This document shows, piece by piece, positions 26,285 to 34,531 of a stretch of 64,000 nucleotides of DNA. Positions within the stretch are counted from its first letter, which is position 1; every line of letters begins with the position of its first letter. The translations under genes and the position numbers were made by a program. The notes beneath the pieces were generated by a model. That model was not told the DNA's origin. It was given only the letters and a program-made list of their open reading frames with translations, and ran no database searches. Where the stretch lies: the NCBI RefSeq assembly GCF_002899675.1, contig NZ_PKUU01000019.1:1-64000 (forward strand), in the 5' to 3' direction. The DNA is from Clostridium sp. chh4-2. Lineage in GTDB: Bacteria; Bacillota; Clostridia; Lachnospirales; Lachnospiraceae.

Positions 26285-26902
26285 ATGGCACAGAAGAAAA
26301 CATTTCAGGACCGGGGAGATTTAGCAAAACGAAGCCGGTATCATCAGGCGGAGATGGATATTGTTTCACTGAAACCGGGTGAAAGTTTTGGTGATTTAAA
26401 GCCTTGTTATGTAATTTTTATCTGCACATTCGATCCATTTGCAGATGGAAAATATTGTTATACATTTGAAAATCGCTGTATAGAAACTGGGAAGCCCCTA
26501 GGAGACCAAGTTACGAAGATTTTTCTGAATACCAAAGGAAAAGATTCGGATGGAGTTTCACAAGCTTTGATTCATTTCCTTCATTATGTGGAGGAGAGCA
26601 CGGATTCTTATGCAAATGAAACCAAAGATGAAACAATTATAAAAATCCATGATAAAATCAGCCGAATGAAGGCGGATCGGAATTTGGAGGTGAAGTATAT
26701 GACCATAGCGGAATATATGGAAGATGAGATGGCAGAACTCCGGACCGAAATACTGGAAGAGGGACGGGAAGAAGGCGGGGAAGCCATGCTTACCCTGATA
26801 ACCAGAATGATGGCAGATGGGATCGAAAACCCGGTAGAACGCCTTCTGGCAGATGAAGCCTACCGGAAAGAAATGCTGGACAAATACAATTTAACTCTTT
26901 AA
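26285..26902 (+). CDS. N-terminally truncated Rpn-family (PD-(D/E)XK) nuclease/transposase-like protein
   Basis: A 205-residue protein matching the middle and C-terminal parts of Rpn-type proteins: KRSRYHQAEMD, YVIFICTFDPF, YTFENRC and TKIFLNTKGK are hallmark segments. Full proteins are about 290-310 residues and begin with roughly 80 residues that carry the first catalytic Asp and the E/QxK strand; those are absent. Yet an AGGAGG site sits right before ATG 26285, so a short product is likely made. The C-terminus is Glu-rich (ELRTEILEEGREEGGEAM). It starts 157 bp beyond the distal att site. It could be a decayed gene or a free-standing short Rpn form. Confidence 0.8.
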   Translation: MAQKKTFQDRGDLAKRSRYHQAEMDIVSLKPGESFGDLKPCYVIFICTFDPFADGKYCYTFENRCIETGKPLGDQVTKIFLNTKGKDSDGVSQALIHFLHYVEESTDSYANETKDETIIKIHDKISRMKADRNLEVKYMTIAEYMEDEMAELRTEILEEGREEGGEAMLTLITRMMADGIENPVERLLADEAYRKEMLDKYNLTL

Positions 26903-26918
26903 ATCTATAATATCAATT

Positions 26919-26951
26919 CATAGGAGCCCCGCCTTTTCGGGCGGGACTCAT
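26919..26951 (+). terminator. GC-rich hairpin after the Rpn-like gene
   Basis: CCCCGCC/GGGCGGG stem with a TTTTC loop. There is no T-run behind it, so termination is only likely, not certain. Confidence 0.5.
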
Positions 26952-27052
26952 GTCTGGCAGACGGTTATCTGCCAATCAAATGATTTCCCAAAACATTTAT
27001 AAAAATATGATGGCATAAAGGGGCATTTTGCTTATATTTACGCAATAAAAAA

Positions 27053-27126
27053 TGGAAGTAATGGGGCTCGAACCCATGACCTCTCGCGTGTGAGGCGAAC
27101 GCTCATCCCGGCTGAGCTATACTTCC
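27053..27126 (-). tRNA. tRNA-Val (CAC)
   Basis: Read on the minus strand: acceptor GGAAGTA/TACTTCC, anticodon loop CTCACAC giving CAC, T-loop TTCGAGC, discriminator A. Complete 74-nt cloverleaf. Confidence 0.95.
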
Positions 27127-27134
27127 ATACAACA

Positions 27135-27162
27135 ATTATAGCACTGTGATTCAGAAATTCAA
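27135..27162 (-). promoter_or_regulatory. Promoter of tRNA-Val
   Basis: On the minus strand TTGAAT (27157-27162) and TATAAT (27135-27140) are 16 nt apart and lie 8 nt before the tRNA. Confidence 0.7.
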
Positions 27163-27188
27163 TAGGAAGTTTTAATTGAAATATATTC

Positions 27189-27233
27189 TTGAATGTGATA
27201 TGCTGACACTATAAAACTGTGTACGTACACAGT
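27189..27233 (+). promoter_or_regulatory. Promoter with LacI-type operator of the sulfatase operon
   Basis: ACTGTGTACGTACACAGT (27216-27233) is a perfect 18-bp palindrome with a central CG, the hallmark of LacI-family operators. It directly follows a -10-like TATAAA (27210-27215), so a bound repressor would block initiation. The -35 is uncertain: TTGAAT (27189-27194) gives a short 15-nt spacer. The LacI-family gene at 28079 is the likely binder. Confidence 0.7.
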
Positions 27234-27252
27234 CTGGATATAGGGGGAGTTT

Positions 27253-28065
27253 ATGATGGATAAGATTGAAAATGAATGTTTGATTCTGGAAGCGGACAGA
27301 CGGGGAGCGGAACTGAAGAAGATACTTGTAAAAGGGGACCCAGAGAGATCCGTATTATGGGACTGTGATCCTGAGATATGGCCCTGGACGGCCCCGGTGT
27401 GCTCGCCGTGGTGCGGGAAGATCAACGACGGTTACTTTGAAGCGGAGGGGAGACGATATTCCGCAAGAGAACATGGTTTTGTAAGAGAGTATGGGCACGA
27501 GCTGGCGGAACAGTCAGATCATATGCTGAGATATCTGTTTCATTGGAAGAAGAATGAGGAACGGTGGCCATGGGATTTTTCCTTTGAGACGGTTCATAAA
27601 CTGGAGGGCAGTCAGATAATTACTACCTGCACGATTACCAATGAAGATCAGAGGGATATGCCCGCACAGTTGGGATTCCATACAGGGTATGCATGTCCGT
27701 TAATTCCGGGGGAAGATATTACCCAATATCAGTTCCGCTGTCAGAAGGCGGGAGAGCTGCGGGGCAGCGATGTGATGCCGGTCACGAAGAATTTATTTGA
27801 CAACAAGAGGATTCTGTTTGAACAGCTGGAATCAGAGTGGATTCAGCTGGAGCGATGCGATGGGAGCTGCCGTGTCAGAGTGGAGTGCAAAGGATTTCCT
27901 TATGTACTGCTTTGGAGCATGCCTGGAATCCCCGGGTTTGTCTGCATTGAGCCGTGGAGCGGATATAACGGCTCCGGAAACCGCCTGACAGACCGTCCGG
28001 GCACAAGAATGCTGGGATATAAGGAATCGCTGAGCTGCACCCAGGTGATAACCGTGGAATTTTAG
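27253..28065 (+). CDS. Aldose 1-epimerase (mutarotase) family protein, LacX-like
   Basis: A 270-residue galactose-mutarotase-like protein of the LacX subgroup. Recognisable segments are VLWDCDPEIWPWTAPVCSPW near the N-terminus, AREHGFVREYGHEL with the conserved His, LGFHTGYACPL with a second His and FVCIEPWSG with the catalytic-type Glu. Such enzymes interconvert alpha and beta anomers of aldoses so that kinases or hydrolases can use them. It opens an operon with a LacI-type regulator 13 bp downstream and two sulfatases, pointing to a released sulfated sugar. GGGGGAG precedes ATG 27253; the next codon is also ATG. Confidence 0.88.
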   Translation: MMDKIENECLILEADRRGAELKKILVKGDPERSVLWDCDPEIWPWTAPVCSPWCGKINDGYFEAEGRRYSAREHGFVREYGHELAEQSDHMLRYLFHWKKNEERWPWDFSFETVHKLEGSQIITTCTITNEDQRDMPAQLGFHTGYACPLIPGEDITQYQFRCQKAGELRGSDVMPVTKNLFDNKRILFEQLESEWIQLERCDGSCRVRVECKGFPYVLLWSMPGIPGFVCIEPWSGYNGSGNRLTDRPGTRMLGYKESLSCTQVITVEF

Positions 28066-28078
28066 ATGGAGGCAGAGG

Positions 28079-29113
28079 ATGTCTGATATTACGATTAGGG
28101 AGATTGCAAAGATGGCGGACGTGTCCATCGGCACCGTGGACCGGGTTTTACACAACCGCGGCAATGTTAAAAAGGAAAAGGCCGACCGGATTCTGGAGAT
28201 CTGCCGCCAGATGAACTATGAACCCAATATGCTGGCCCGTGCGATGATGCTGAGAAAAAAGAATCTTAAAGTGGCAGTAATCATGGAGGAACCGGGAGAA
28301 AACGTATTTCAGCTCAGCTTAAAAAAGGGCCTGGACCAGATTTGTGAAGAGTGGAAGGATTATAATATTTCCATGGAGTATTTTTATCTGAAGGAGCAGA
28401 CATGGAACGGGCAGGCGGCATATATAAAGCAGGTATCGGAAGGACGGTATGACGGCCTGATTATCAAGCCGGTGAATCATCCGCAGATAAGGGAACTTCT
28501 GAGCGAGATGACAAAATCGGGTATTCCGGTGGTGACCTGCACCTCGGAGCTGGAAGATTTTACCCCACTCTGTTATGTGGGGCAGAACCATGAGAAAGAA
28601 GGCCGCATGGCCGCCAATATGCTGTTAAAATGCGTTCCGGACCTGGAATCCGTTTTAATTCTGACAATAGAAAAGAATGTTTTGGCCCGTGTGCAGAAGA
28701 TCAAAGGATTTCAGGAGTATCTTACTGAGTACAGGAAACATTTTCCGGTGCAGGAAGTGATCGAGTACAGAGAAGACGCCAAAGATGTGTACAAAAAAAC
28801 GCTGGATGCGCTGAAAAAGTATCCGGATGTCCAGGCGCTGTACGCTCATACAAGGTATCTGGATGCCGTTTATCAGGCGGCGGAGGAGACCGGAAGGGGA
28901 CAGGATCTGGCTATATTTTCCTTTGGTTACCGCGAAAATGTGGGGAGGTATTTAAGAGAAGGAAAGATCACATTTGCCATTGAAGAAAATCCTTATCGCC
29001 ATGGATATCTGGCAGGAAAAGAGATATTCAACTACCTGATCAGCAATAAGATGCCGGAGAGGGAAAGGCGCTATGTGGATTCACAGATTTTGATAGAAGA
29101 ATCTGTTATGTAA
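28079..29113 (+). CDS. LacI-family transcriptional regulator
   Basis: A 344-residue regulator. The N-terminal helix-turn-helix and hinge are clear (IREIAKMADVSIGTVDRVLHNRG). A sugar-binding domain of the periplasmic-binding-protein fold follows from about residue 62 (LKVAVIMEEPG through the C-terminus). It is the second gene of the mutarotase/sulfatase operon and probably controls it through the palindrome at 27216-27233. The inducer is probably a sugar released by the pathway; its identity cannot be read. Confidence 0.93.
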   Translation: MSDITIREIAKMADVSIGTVDRVLHNRGNVKKEKADRILEICRQMNYEPNMLARAMMLRKKNLKVAVIMEEPGENVFQLSLKKGLDQICEEWKDYNISMEYFYLKEQTWNGQAAYIKQVSEGRYDGLIIKPVNHPQIRELLSEMTKSGIPVVTCTSELEDFTPLCYVGQNHEKEGRMAANMLLKCVPDLESVLILTIEKNVLARVQKIKGFQEYLTEYRKHFPVQEVIEYREDAKDVYKKTLDALKKYPDVQALYAHTRYLDAVYQAAEETGRGQDLAIFSFGYRENVGRYLREGKITFAIEENPYRHGYLAGKEIFNYLISNKMPERERRYVDSQILIEESVM

Positions 29114-29133
29114 TTTATCGGAAGGAGATAAGA

Positions 29134-30558
29134 ATGAAGGATATATTAGTGTTTATCAGTGACCAGCACAGCCCGTTATGGTCTGCTTTTGGAGGGGGGA
29201 AGGCGGAAACCCCTGTTTTGAATGAGGTCTGCGCATCCGGCACCAGTTTCAGCCAGTGCTACACTTCCTGCCCGCTCTGCGTTCCGGCCAGAATGTCTAT
29301 GCTGACTGGGAAACTGCCGTCTAAGAACGGGGTTATGACTAATTTAGATACGATTCCGGATATTATGCCGACATTTCTGCATCCGTTTGTGGAGGCCGGA
29401 TATGAGACGGTTTTGATCGGCCGCATGCATTTTGTGGGAAAAGATCAGAGGCATGGGTTTACCAAACGGCTTGCTAAAGATATGACTCCCGTTTCCTGGA
29501 ACCGGCCGGTGGAGAAGCTGAAGGAGGAGCGGGGCGTGTTTAACGGGACTTATGATGCCCGGGGATGCGTTAAGGTGATTGGAGGAGGGGAAACTCCTGT
29601 TGTGAATTACGATGAGACGGTGATACAGACGGCCTTGGATTATCTGAACCAGGATCACGAAAAGCCTCAGCTGATTGTGGTGGGGACGTATGCGCCTCAT
29701 TTTCCTTATGTGGCTCCTGCGGCGCTCTATGAAAAATATAGAAAACGTGTTTCGCTTCCTTCTATGTTCCACGAAACCCCGGATTATTTTAATGCGGTTC
29801 TGGAAAACAGGAAGAATATAGTGGATGAAGAAACTGCGCTGAAGGCTCAGGCCGCCTATCTGGCTCTGATTGAATATACGGATCAGAAGATCGGTCAAGT
29901 GCGGGAGGCGTTCCGGGAATTTACGAAAAAGAGAGGGAGTAAGCCGTTGTTCTGTTATCTTTCCGATCATGGAGATCAGGTGGGTGAGCGCGACATTTTT
30001 GGTAAATGTACATTTTTCGAGGCATCGGCTAAGATTCCGATGATGTTTGAAGGGGACGGTATTCCTCAGGGAAAACAGATTGAAGAGCTGGCGGGTATTA
30101 TGGATTTGGGGCCGACGCTGTGCAGCTGGGCAGGCGTTTCGCAGGTGCCGGGCCAGGATGGGGAAAGTTTGATTCCGGTTATGAACGGTCAGAGCTCTGA
30201 CCGCATGATTGTGAGTGAAATGTTGGAAAAAACCGGCGGAAGGTCCCATTACGGTCTGATGCTCCGAAGAGGCAAGTGGAAATACATGGTATACAGCGGA
30301 TATGAAGACCGGGATATCTTATTTGATTTGGAACAGGATCCGAAGGAGACGGAGAATGTAATTCACGATTATCCGGAAGAGGCAAAAAAGTTCAGGGATT
30401 ATTACAGAGCCGGCTTTAATGCTTCCGCAATCGAGCGGGAACAGGCCGACCGTGCACAGGCGGCAAAGTGGATGGCTGCCTGGGAAAAGCAGGTGGGGGT
30501 CGATGATTCGGAGCGGTGGAGCGGGAATACCGCCAAAGAGTATCCGAAAATTGGGTAA
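29134..30558 (+). CDS. Sulfatase, Cys-type, predicted cytoplasmic (first of two)
   Basis: A 474-residue alkaline-phosphatase-superfamily sulfatase. The maturation motif CVPAR has the Cys at residue 49, which a formylglycine-generating enzyme must oxidise; in anaerobes that is the radical-SAM anSME, not found in this window. Metal-ligand segments are visible at FISDQHSP and LSDHGDQVGER. No signal peptide is seen, so it should act inside the cell on an imported sulfated molecule. It follows the LacI gene by 20 bp. Confidence 0.93.
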   Translation: MKDILVFISDQHSPLWSAFGGGKAETPVLNEVCASGTSFSQCYTSCPLCVPARMSMLTGKLPSKNGVMTNLDTIPDIMPTFLHPFVEAGYETVLIGRMHFVGKDQRHGFTKRLAKDMTPVSWNRPVEKLKEERGVFNGTYDARGCVKVIGGGETPVVNYDETVIQTALDYLNQDHEKPQLIVVGTYAPHFPYVAPAALYEKYRKRVSLPSMFHETPDYFNAVLENRKNIVDEETALKAQAAYLALIEYTDQKIGQVREAFREFTKKRGSKPLFCYLSDHGDQVGERDIFGKCTFFEASAKIPMMFEGDGIPQGKQIEELAGIMDLGPTLCSWAGVSQVPGQDGESLIPVMNGQSSDRMIVSEMLEKTGGRSHYGLMLRRGKWKYMVYSGYEDRDILFDLEQDPKETENVIHDYPEEAKKFRDYYRAGFNASAIEREQADRAQAAKWMAAWEKQVGVDDSERWSGNTAKEYPKIG

Positions 30559-30614
30559 GGAGATAAAAGCTCCGTGAATAGAGTGCCGCTGTGGGCGGCG
30601 GAAAAGAGGAAGGT

Positions 30615-32012
30615 ATGAATGTATTATATTTGAATACACACGATATAGGCAGATATCTTGAAACATATGGTTATCCGGTGAAAACCCCTAACCTTTTGGA
30701 GCTTTCTAAGGATGGGATGGCATTTACCAACATGTATTGTGCCAGCCCCACCTGTTCGCCCAGCCGGGGAGCTATGCTGACGGGACAGTATCCTCATAAC
30801 AACGGGCTGATCGGATTGTCGCACCGGGGATTTCAGATCGATGGCAGTCATCATATGGCGTCTTATTTTAAAGAACGCGGCTTTGAAACGGTTATTTCCG
30901 GCGTTCAGCATGAGGTCAAGCTTCATGAAGAGGAGAAGCTGGGATATGAGAGATGCCTGAATCCGCAGGAGTATTACAGAAAAGATATGCCTCAATGCGA
31001 TCTTTACACATGGCAGGATGAGATGGCGGCGGAGAATGCGGTTTCCTACTTAAAGGCGAGAAAAGAAGGGGACAGGCCGTTTTTTATGGCGGTTGGTTTT
31101 GGATGTACGCATAGGGAGTATCCAAGGGTGCCTGATGATTATGAAGTTGATTATGTGCAGGTGCCGAAAGCGCTTCCCAATAACCCGGAGATCAGGCGGG
31201 ATATGGCTGCCATGATGATTTCCGTCAATACCATAGACCGCCTTTGCGGAGATATTGTCAGTGCGCTTAAAGAAGCCGGTGAATATGAAAATACGGTTAT
31301 TTTCTTCACCACAGACCATGGGCTTCCGTTTCCAATGATGAAATGCAACCTGTATGACGATGGAACCGGAGTGTCATTTCTCATCAGATATCCGGGAATG
31401 ACGCGCAGGCATTGTGTCAGCGATGCCCTGCTTTCCCATGTGGATGTATTTCCGACCATTTGTGATATTATGGGCATGGAAAAGCCTGATTGGCTCCAGG
31501 GAAAGTCATTTTTGACGATTTTGGACGGTGAGGAGGCTGAGATCAATGAGCAGGTGGCTTCAGAGATCAATTATCATGTGGCTTATGAACCGGTCAGATG
31601 TATAAGAACCCACCAATACAAATATATCTTCAGAGGTGATAACGCATACGATTTTCCGCCGCCTGTACATATCGACGACAGTGCGTCAAAGGAGGTGTTC
31701 CATAGGTATGGATATTTTGAGCGGGCCAATGCAAAGGAGGAGCTGTATGACCTGATGCTGGATGCCCAGGAGAGGCATAATCTGGCTGGAAAAGAAGAGT
31801 ACCGGAGCGTATTGGAAGAGATGAGAGGGCGGCTGTCCCGGTGGCAGGAGGAAACCCGGGATCCTCTCTTACAGGGAAAGGTAAAACTTCCGGAAGGAGC
31901 GATCTGCTGTACAACAGATTCATACAGCACAGGTTCCCAAGTGATGCTTCCCGAATGTAAAAAATATGTGGCGGCATTGGCCGGTGTGCTTCAGAATAAA
32001 ATTGACGTATAG
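30615..32012 (+). CDS. Sulfatase, Cys-type, predicted cytoplasmic (second of two)
   Basis: A 465-residue sulfatase. The CSPSR maturation motif has the Cys at residue 47. Metal-site segments are YLNTHDIGRY near the N-terminus and FFTTDHGLPF further on. The first metal Asp of the usual pattern is present in NTHD. The start is ATG 30615 after GAGGAAGG; an in-frame GTG eight codons earlier lacks a ribosome site. No signal peptide. It is a different subfamily from its neighbour, so the pair probably removes sulfate from two positions or two substrates. The last gene of the operon. Confidence 0.93.
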   Translation: MNVLYLNTHDIGRYLETYGYPVKTPNLLELSKDGMAFTNMYCASPTCSPSRGAMLTGQYPHNNGLIGLSHRGFQIDGSHHMASYFKERGFETVISGVQHEVKLHEEEKLGYERCLNPQEYYRKDMPQCDLYTWQDEMAAENAVSYLKARKEGDRPFFMAVGFGCTHREYPRVPDDYEVDYVQVPKALPNNPEIRRDMAAMMISVNTIDRLCGDIVSALKEAGEYENTVIFFTTDHGLPFPMMKCNLYDDGTGVSFLIRYPGMTRRHCVSDALLSHVDVFPTICDIMGMEKPDWLQGKSFLTILDGEEAEINEQVASEINYHVAYEPVRCIRTHQYKYIFRGDNAYDFPPPVHIDDSASKEVFHRYGYFERANAKEELYDLMLDAQERHNLAGKEEYRSVLEEMRGRLSRWQEETRDPLLQGKVKLPEGAICCTTDSYSTGSQVMLPECKKYVAALAGVLQNKIDV

Positions 32013-32023
32013 ATTTCTTTGAT

Positions 32024-32055
32024 TCTCCTGTCATTTATGGTAAGATAACAGGAGA
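32024..32055 (+). terminator. Small inverted repeat after the sulfatase operon
   Basis: TCTCCTGT (32024-32031) and ACAGGAGA (32048-32055) can form an 8-bp stem. It lacks a T-run and its 3' arm touches the ribosome site of the LysR gene at 32069, so it could also dampen that gene's translation. Confidence 0.35.
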
Positions 32056-32068
32056 AGGAGGGAGTTCC

Positions 32069-32989
32069 ATGAACTTGAAAGAACAATTATATGTCTGCAC
32101 GCTGGCCAGGTGTCAGACGATCTCCAAGGCTTCAGAGGAACTTTATATTTCCCAGCCGGCTCTCAGCGTGTATATCAGCAATCTGGAAAAATATTTAGGG
32201 ATGAAGTTATTTGAACGGACCGGCAAATGTTTCATACTCACGCCCATCGGGGAAGAGTATGTAAAAAGAGCGGAAAAAATGCTGGAGATGAAAGCGGAAT
32301 TTGACGAGCTGGTGGAATTGGCATCGGGAAAACGGAACGGCCAGATCCGAGTAGGAATACAGATGCGCAGGGCGATCACCACAGTGCCCTACGTTCTGGA
32401 GCGTTTTATAAAGGAATATCCTGATATTGAACTCACGTTCCGGGAAGGCAGGCATGCGGAACTGGTTAAGATGTATATGGATAATTCGATTGATATGATG
32501 GTTGGCGTCTATAAGGATGAGCTTCCCGGCTCTGATTATATTGAGATCGGGCAGGAACAGGTTCTGGCGGCGCTTCCGGCCGGACACAGTGCAAATCAGA
32601 GCGCTTATGAGATACCGGGAAGCCGCTTTAAGCACCTGAATGTTTCCTGCCTGGACCGGGAGACATTTATTCTTCCTCAAAGAGGACAGAGCCTGAGGAC
32701 TACCGCGGAGCGCATCATGGAACAGGCCCAGATAAAACCGGGGCGCATTATAGAGATCAGCAATTTTGAGACGATTATGTCCATGGTGGAAAAGGGACTG
32801 GGCATAGGATTTAACAGGCTCGGATATATCGGCAATATGGACAGATTTAAACACATCAATTATTACCTGATAGGGGATGAACCCTATTGTTCCAGATTGG
32901 TAATAGCTTACAGAAAGGGGTTTGTATTTCACCCTTATACAGAGCGTTTAGTAGAACTGCTGAAAGAATACTGCGGCTGTAATTATTAA
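32069..32989 (+). CDS. LysR-family regulator
   Basis: A 306-residue LysR-type protein with the N-terminal helix-turn-helix (CQTISKASEELYISQPALSVYI) and an effector-binding domain from about residue 90. Unlike the other two LysR genes it is transcribed in the same direction as its neighbours. It lies between the sulfatase operon and the YfcC/M20 pair that starts at 33102, so it may control either; the 112-bp gap before the carrier gene makes that the better guess. AAGGAGGG precedes the start. Confidence 0.92.
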   Translation: MNLKEQLYVCTLARCQTISKASEELYISQPALSVYISNLEKYLGMKLFERTGKCFILTPIGEEYVKRAEKMLEMKAEFDELVELASGKRNGQIRVGIQMRRAITTVPYVLERFIKEYPDIELTFREGRHAELVKMYMDNSIDMMVGVYKDELPGSDYIEIGQEQVLAALPAGHSANQSAYEIPGSRFKHLNVSCLDRETFILPQRGQSLRTTAERIMEQAQIKPGRIIEISNFETIMSMVEKGLGIGFNRLGYIGNMDRFKHINYYLIGDEPYCSRLVIAYRKGFVFHPYTERLVELLKEYCGCNY

Positions 32990-33101
32990 AAATGCATAAA
33001 ATGTATAAAGAAAAACTAATAATTGATTAAAAATTATCTAATGGTGCTGGAATTAAATCTTTTGTATACTTAGAACATCAAACTATTTTAGGAGGGTTCT
33101 T

Positions 33102-34502
33102 ATGAAGCAAAAGAAAAAAGGATTTAAAATGCCGCACAGCTTTGTCATTGTATTTTCAATTATTGTTGCTGCGGTTCTGATGACATGGATTATTCCTGCG
33201 GGTGAATATGTTCGTGTGGAAAACGCTCAGGGAATTAAAGTCATTGATCCGACACAGTTTAATTATTTACCAAGAAGCGCGGTTAATATTTTCCTGATTC
33301 CTCTCTATATCGTAAAAGCATTTATCAAGAGAGTGGATTTGCTGTTGGTTATTCTGTTCTCAGGCGGCGCGTTCCATATGCTGACAGAGTCAGGCGCACT
33401 GCAGGCGGTAATCGCAAAGGCAGCGAAGAAATTTTCTAACAATCTTTATGTATTTATTCCAATTCTGACATTAATTTTCGGTCTTGTATGTACGACACAG
33501 GGTGTTAATATCTTTATCGCATTTGCACCGGTTATGGTTATGATGTCTCTCGCTATGGGACTGGATTCCATCACTGGCGCTGCGATCATCCTGTTGGGCG
33601 GAGCGATCGGTTTCTCAACCGGTACATTAAACCCAAGTACCACGGTTGTTGCTCAGAAGATTGCTGAACTTCCGTTGTATTCCGGTATTGTGTACAGAGC
33701 AGTCTGCTTCGCAGTTTACTACGTTATCACCAATATTTATCTGATCCGTTATGCATTAAAAGTGAAGAAAGATCCTACCGTCAGCCCGATGTATGACCTG
33801 GACAAGGACAATGAGCTGAACACGGGAAGTGATTTGGATTCTTTTGGAACCATCGATCTGAGAAAGATTCTTATCATCCTCACACTGGTTGCATCTTTAG
33901 TTGCCATCGTTTACGGAAGCGTACAGATGGGATGGGATATGCCTGAAACGGCTGCTATCTTCATCGGAATGGCAATTGTGGTAGGTGTGATTGCAGGATT
34001 TGATGGAAACACCATTTCTAAGAATTTCTTAGAGGGATGTAAAAAGATGCTTTCCGCAGCTATTATTATTGGTCTGGCACAGGCTATCAGCGGAATCATG
34101 ACAGATGGAAAGATTATCGATACTGTTGTACATACTCTCGCAGGCGGCTTAAATATTGTTCCGGCCGTACTTCAGGCGCCGGCTATGCTGATTGCCAATA
34201 CCATTATTAATGTGTTCCTGACATCCGGTTCAGGACAAGCGGCAGCAGTTATGCCGATCATCACACCTTTGGCAGACTTAATCGGTATGACACGTCAGAC
34301 TGCAATCCTTGCTTTTAACTTTGGTGATGGTTTCTGTAACTATATTCTTCCTACTTCAACAGCCCTTATGGGAATTATCAGTGCGTCCAACATTCCTTAT
34401 GACCGCTGGATGAAATTCATGTGGAAGATGTTCTTAATCTGGCTGGCTGTCGGAGCAGTGCTTTTGATGATTGCCCAGGCAATGAAATTTGGTCCTATGT
34501 AA
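33102..34502 (+). CDS. YfcC-family / C4-dicarboxylate-type anaerobic carrier
   Basis: A 466-residue membrane protein with about 12 predicted helices. It matches the YfcC family (short-chain, amino-acid or peptide-related secondary transporters): the N-terminal SFVIVFSIIVAAVLMTWIIP, GVNIFIAFAPVMVMM, GGAIGFSTGTLNPSTT and GSGQAAAVMPIITPLADLIG segments are typical. Its partner is the M20 amidohydrolase 29 bp downstream, so it probably imports an amidated compound such as an aminoacyl or aminobenzoyl conjugate for hydrolysis. AGGAGGG precedes ATG 33102. Confidence 0.88.
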   Translation: MKQKKKGFKMPHSFVIVFSIIVAAVLMTWIIPAGEYVRVENAQGIKVIDPTQFNYLPRSAVNIFLIPLYIVKAFIKRVDLLLVILFSGGAFHMLTESGALQAVIAKAAKKFSNNLYVFIPILTLIFGLVCTTQGVNIFIAFAPVMVMMSLAMGLDSITGAAIILLGGAIGFSTGTLNPSTTVVAQKIAELPLYSGIVYRAVCFAVYYVITNIYLIRYALKVKKDPTVSPMYDLDKDNELNTGSDLDSFGTIDLRKILIILTLVASLVAIVYGSVQMGWDMPETAAIFIGMAIVVGVIAGFDGNTISKNFLEGCKKMLSAAIIIGLAQAISGIMTDGKIIDTVVHTLAGGLNIVPAVLQAPAMLIANTIINVFLTSGSGQAAAVMPIITPLADLIGMTRQTAILAFNFGDGFCNYILPTSTALMGIISASNIPYDRWMKFMWKMFLIWLAVGAVLLMIAQAMKFGPM

Positions 34503-34531
34503 GTAATCGCAGTCTGAAGGGAGAAAATTAA

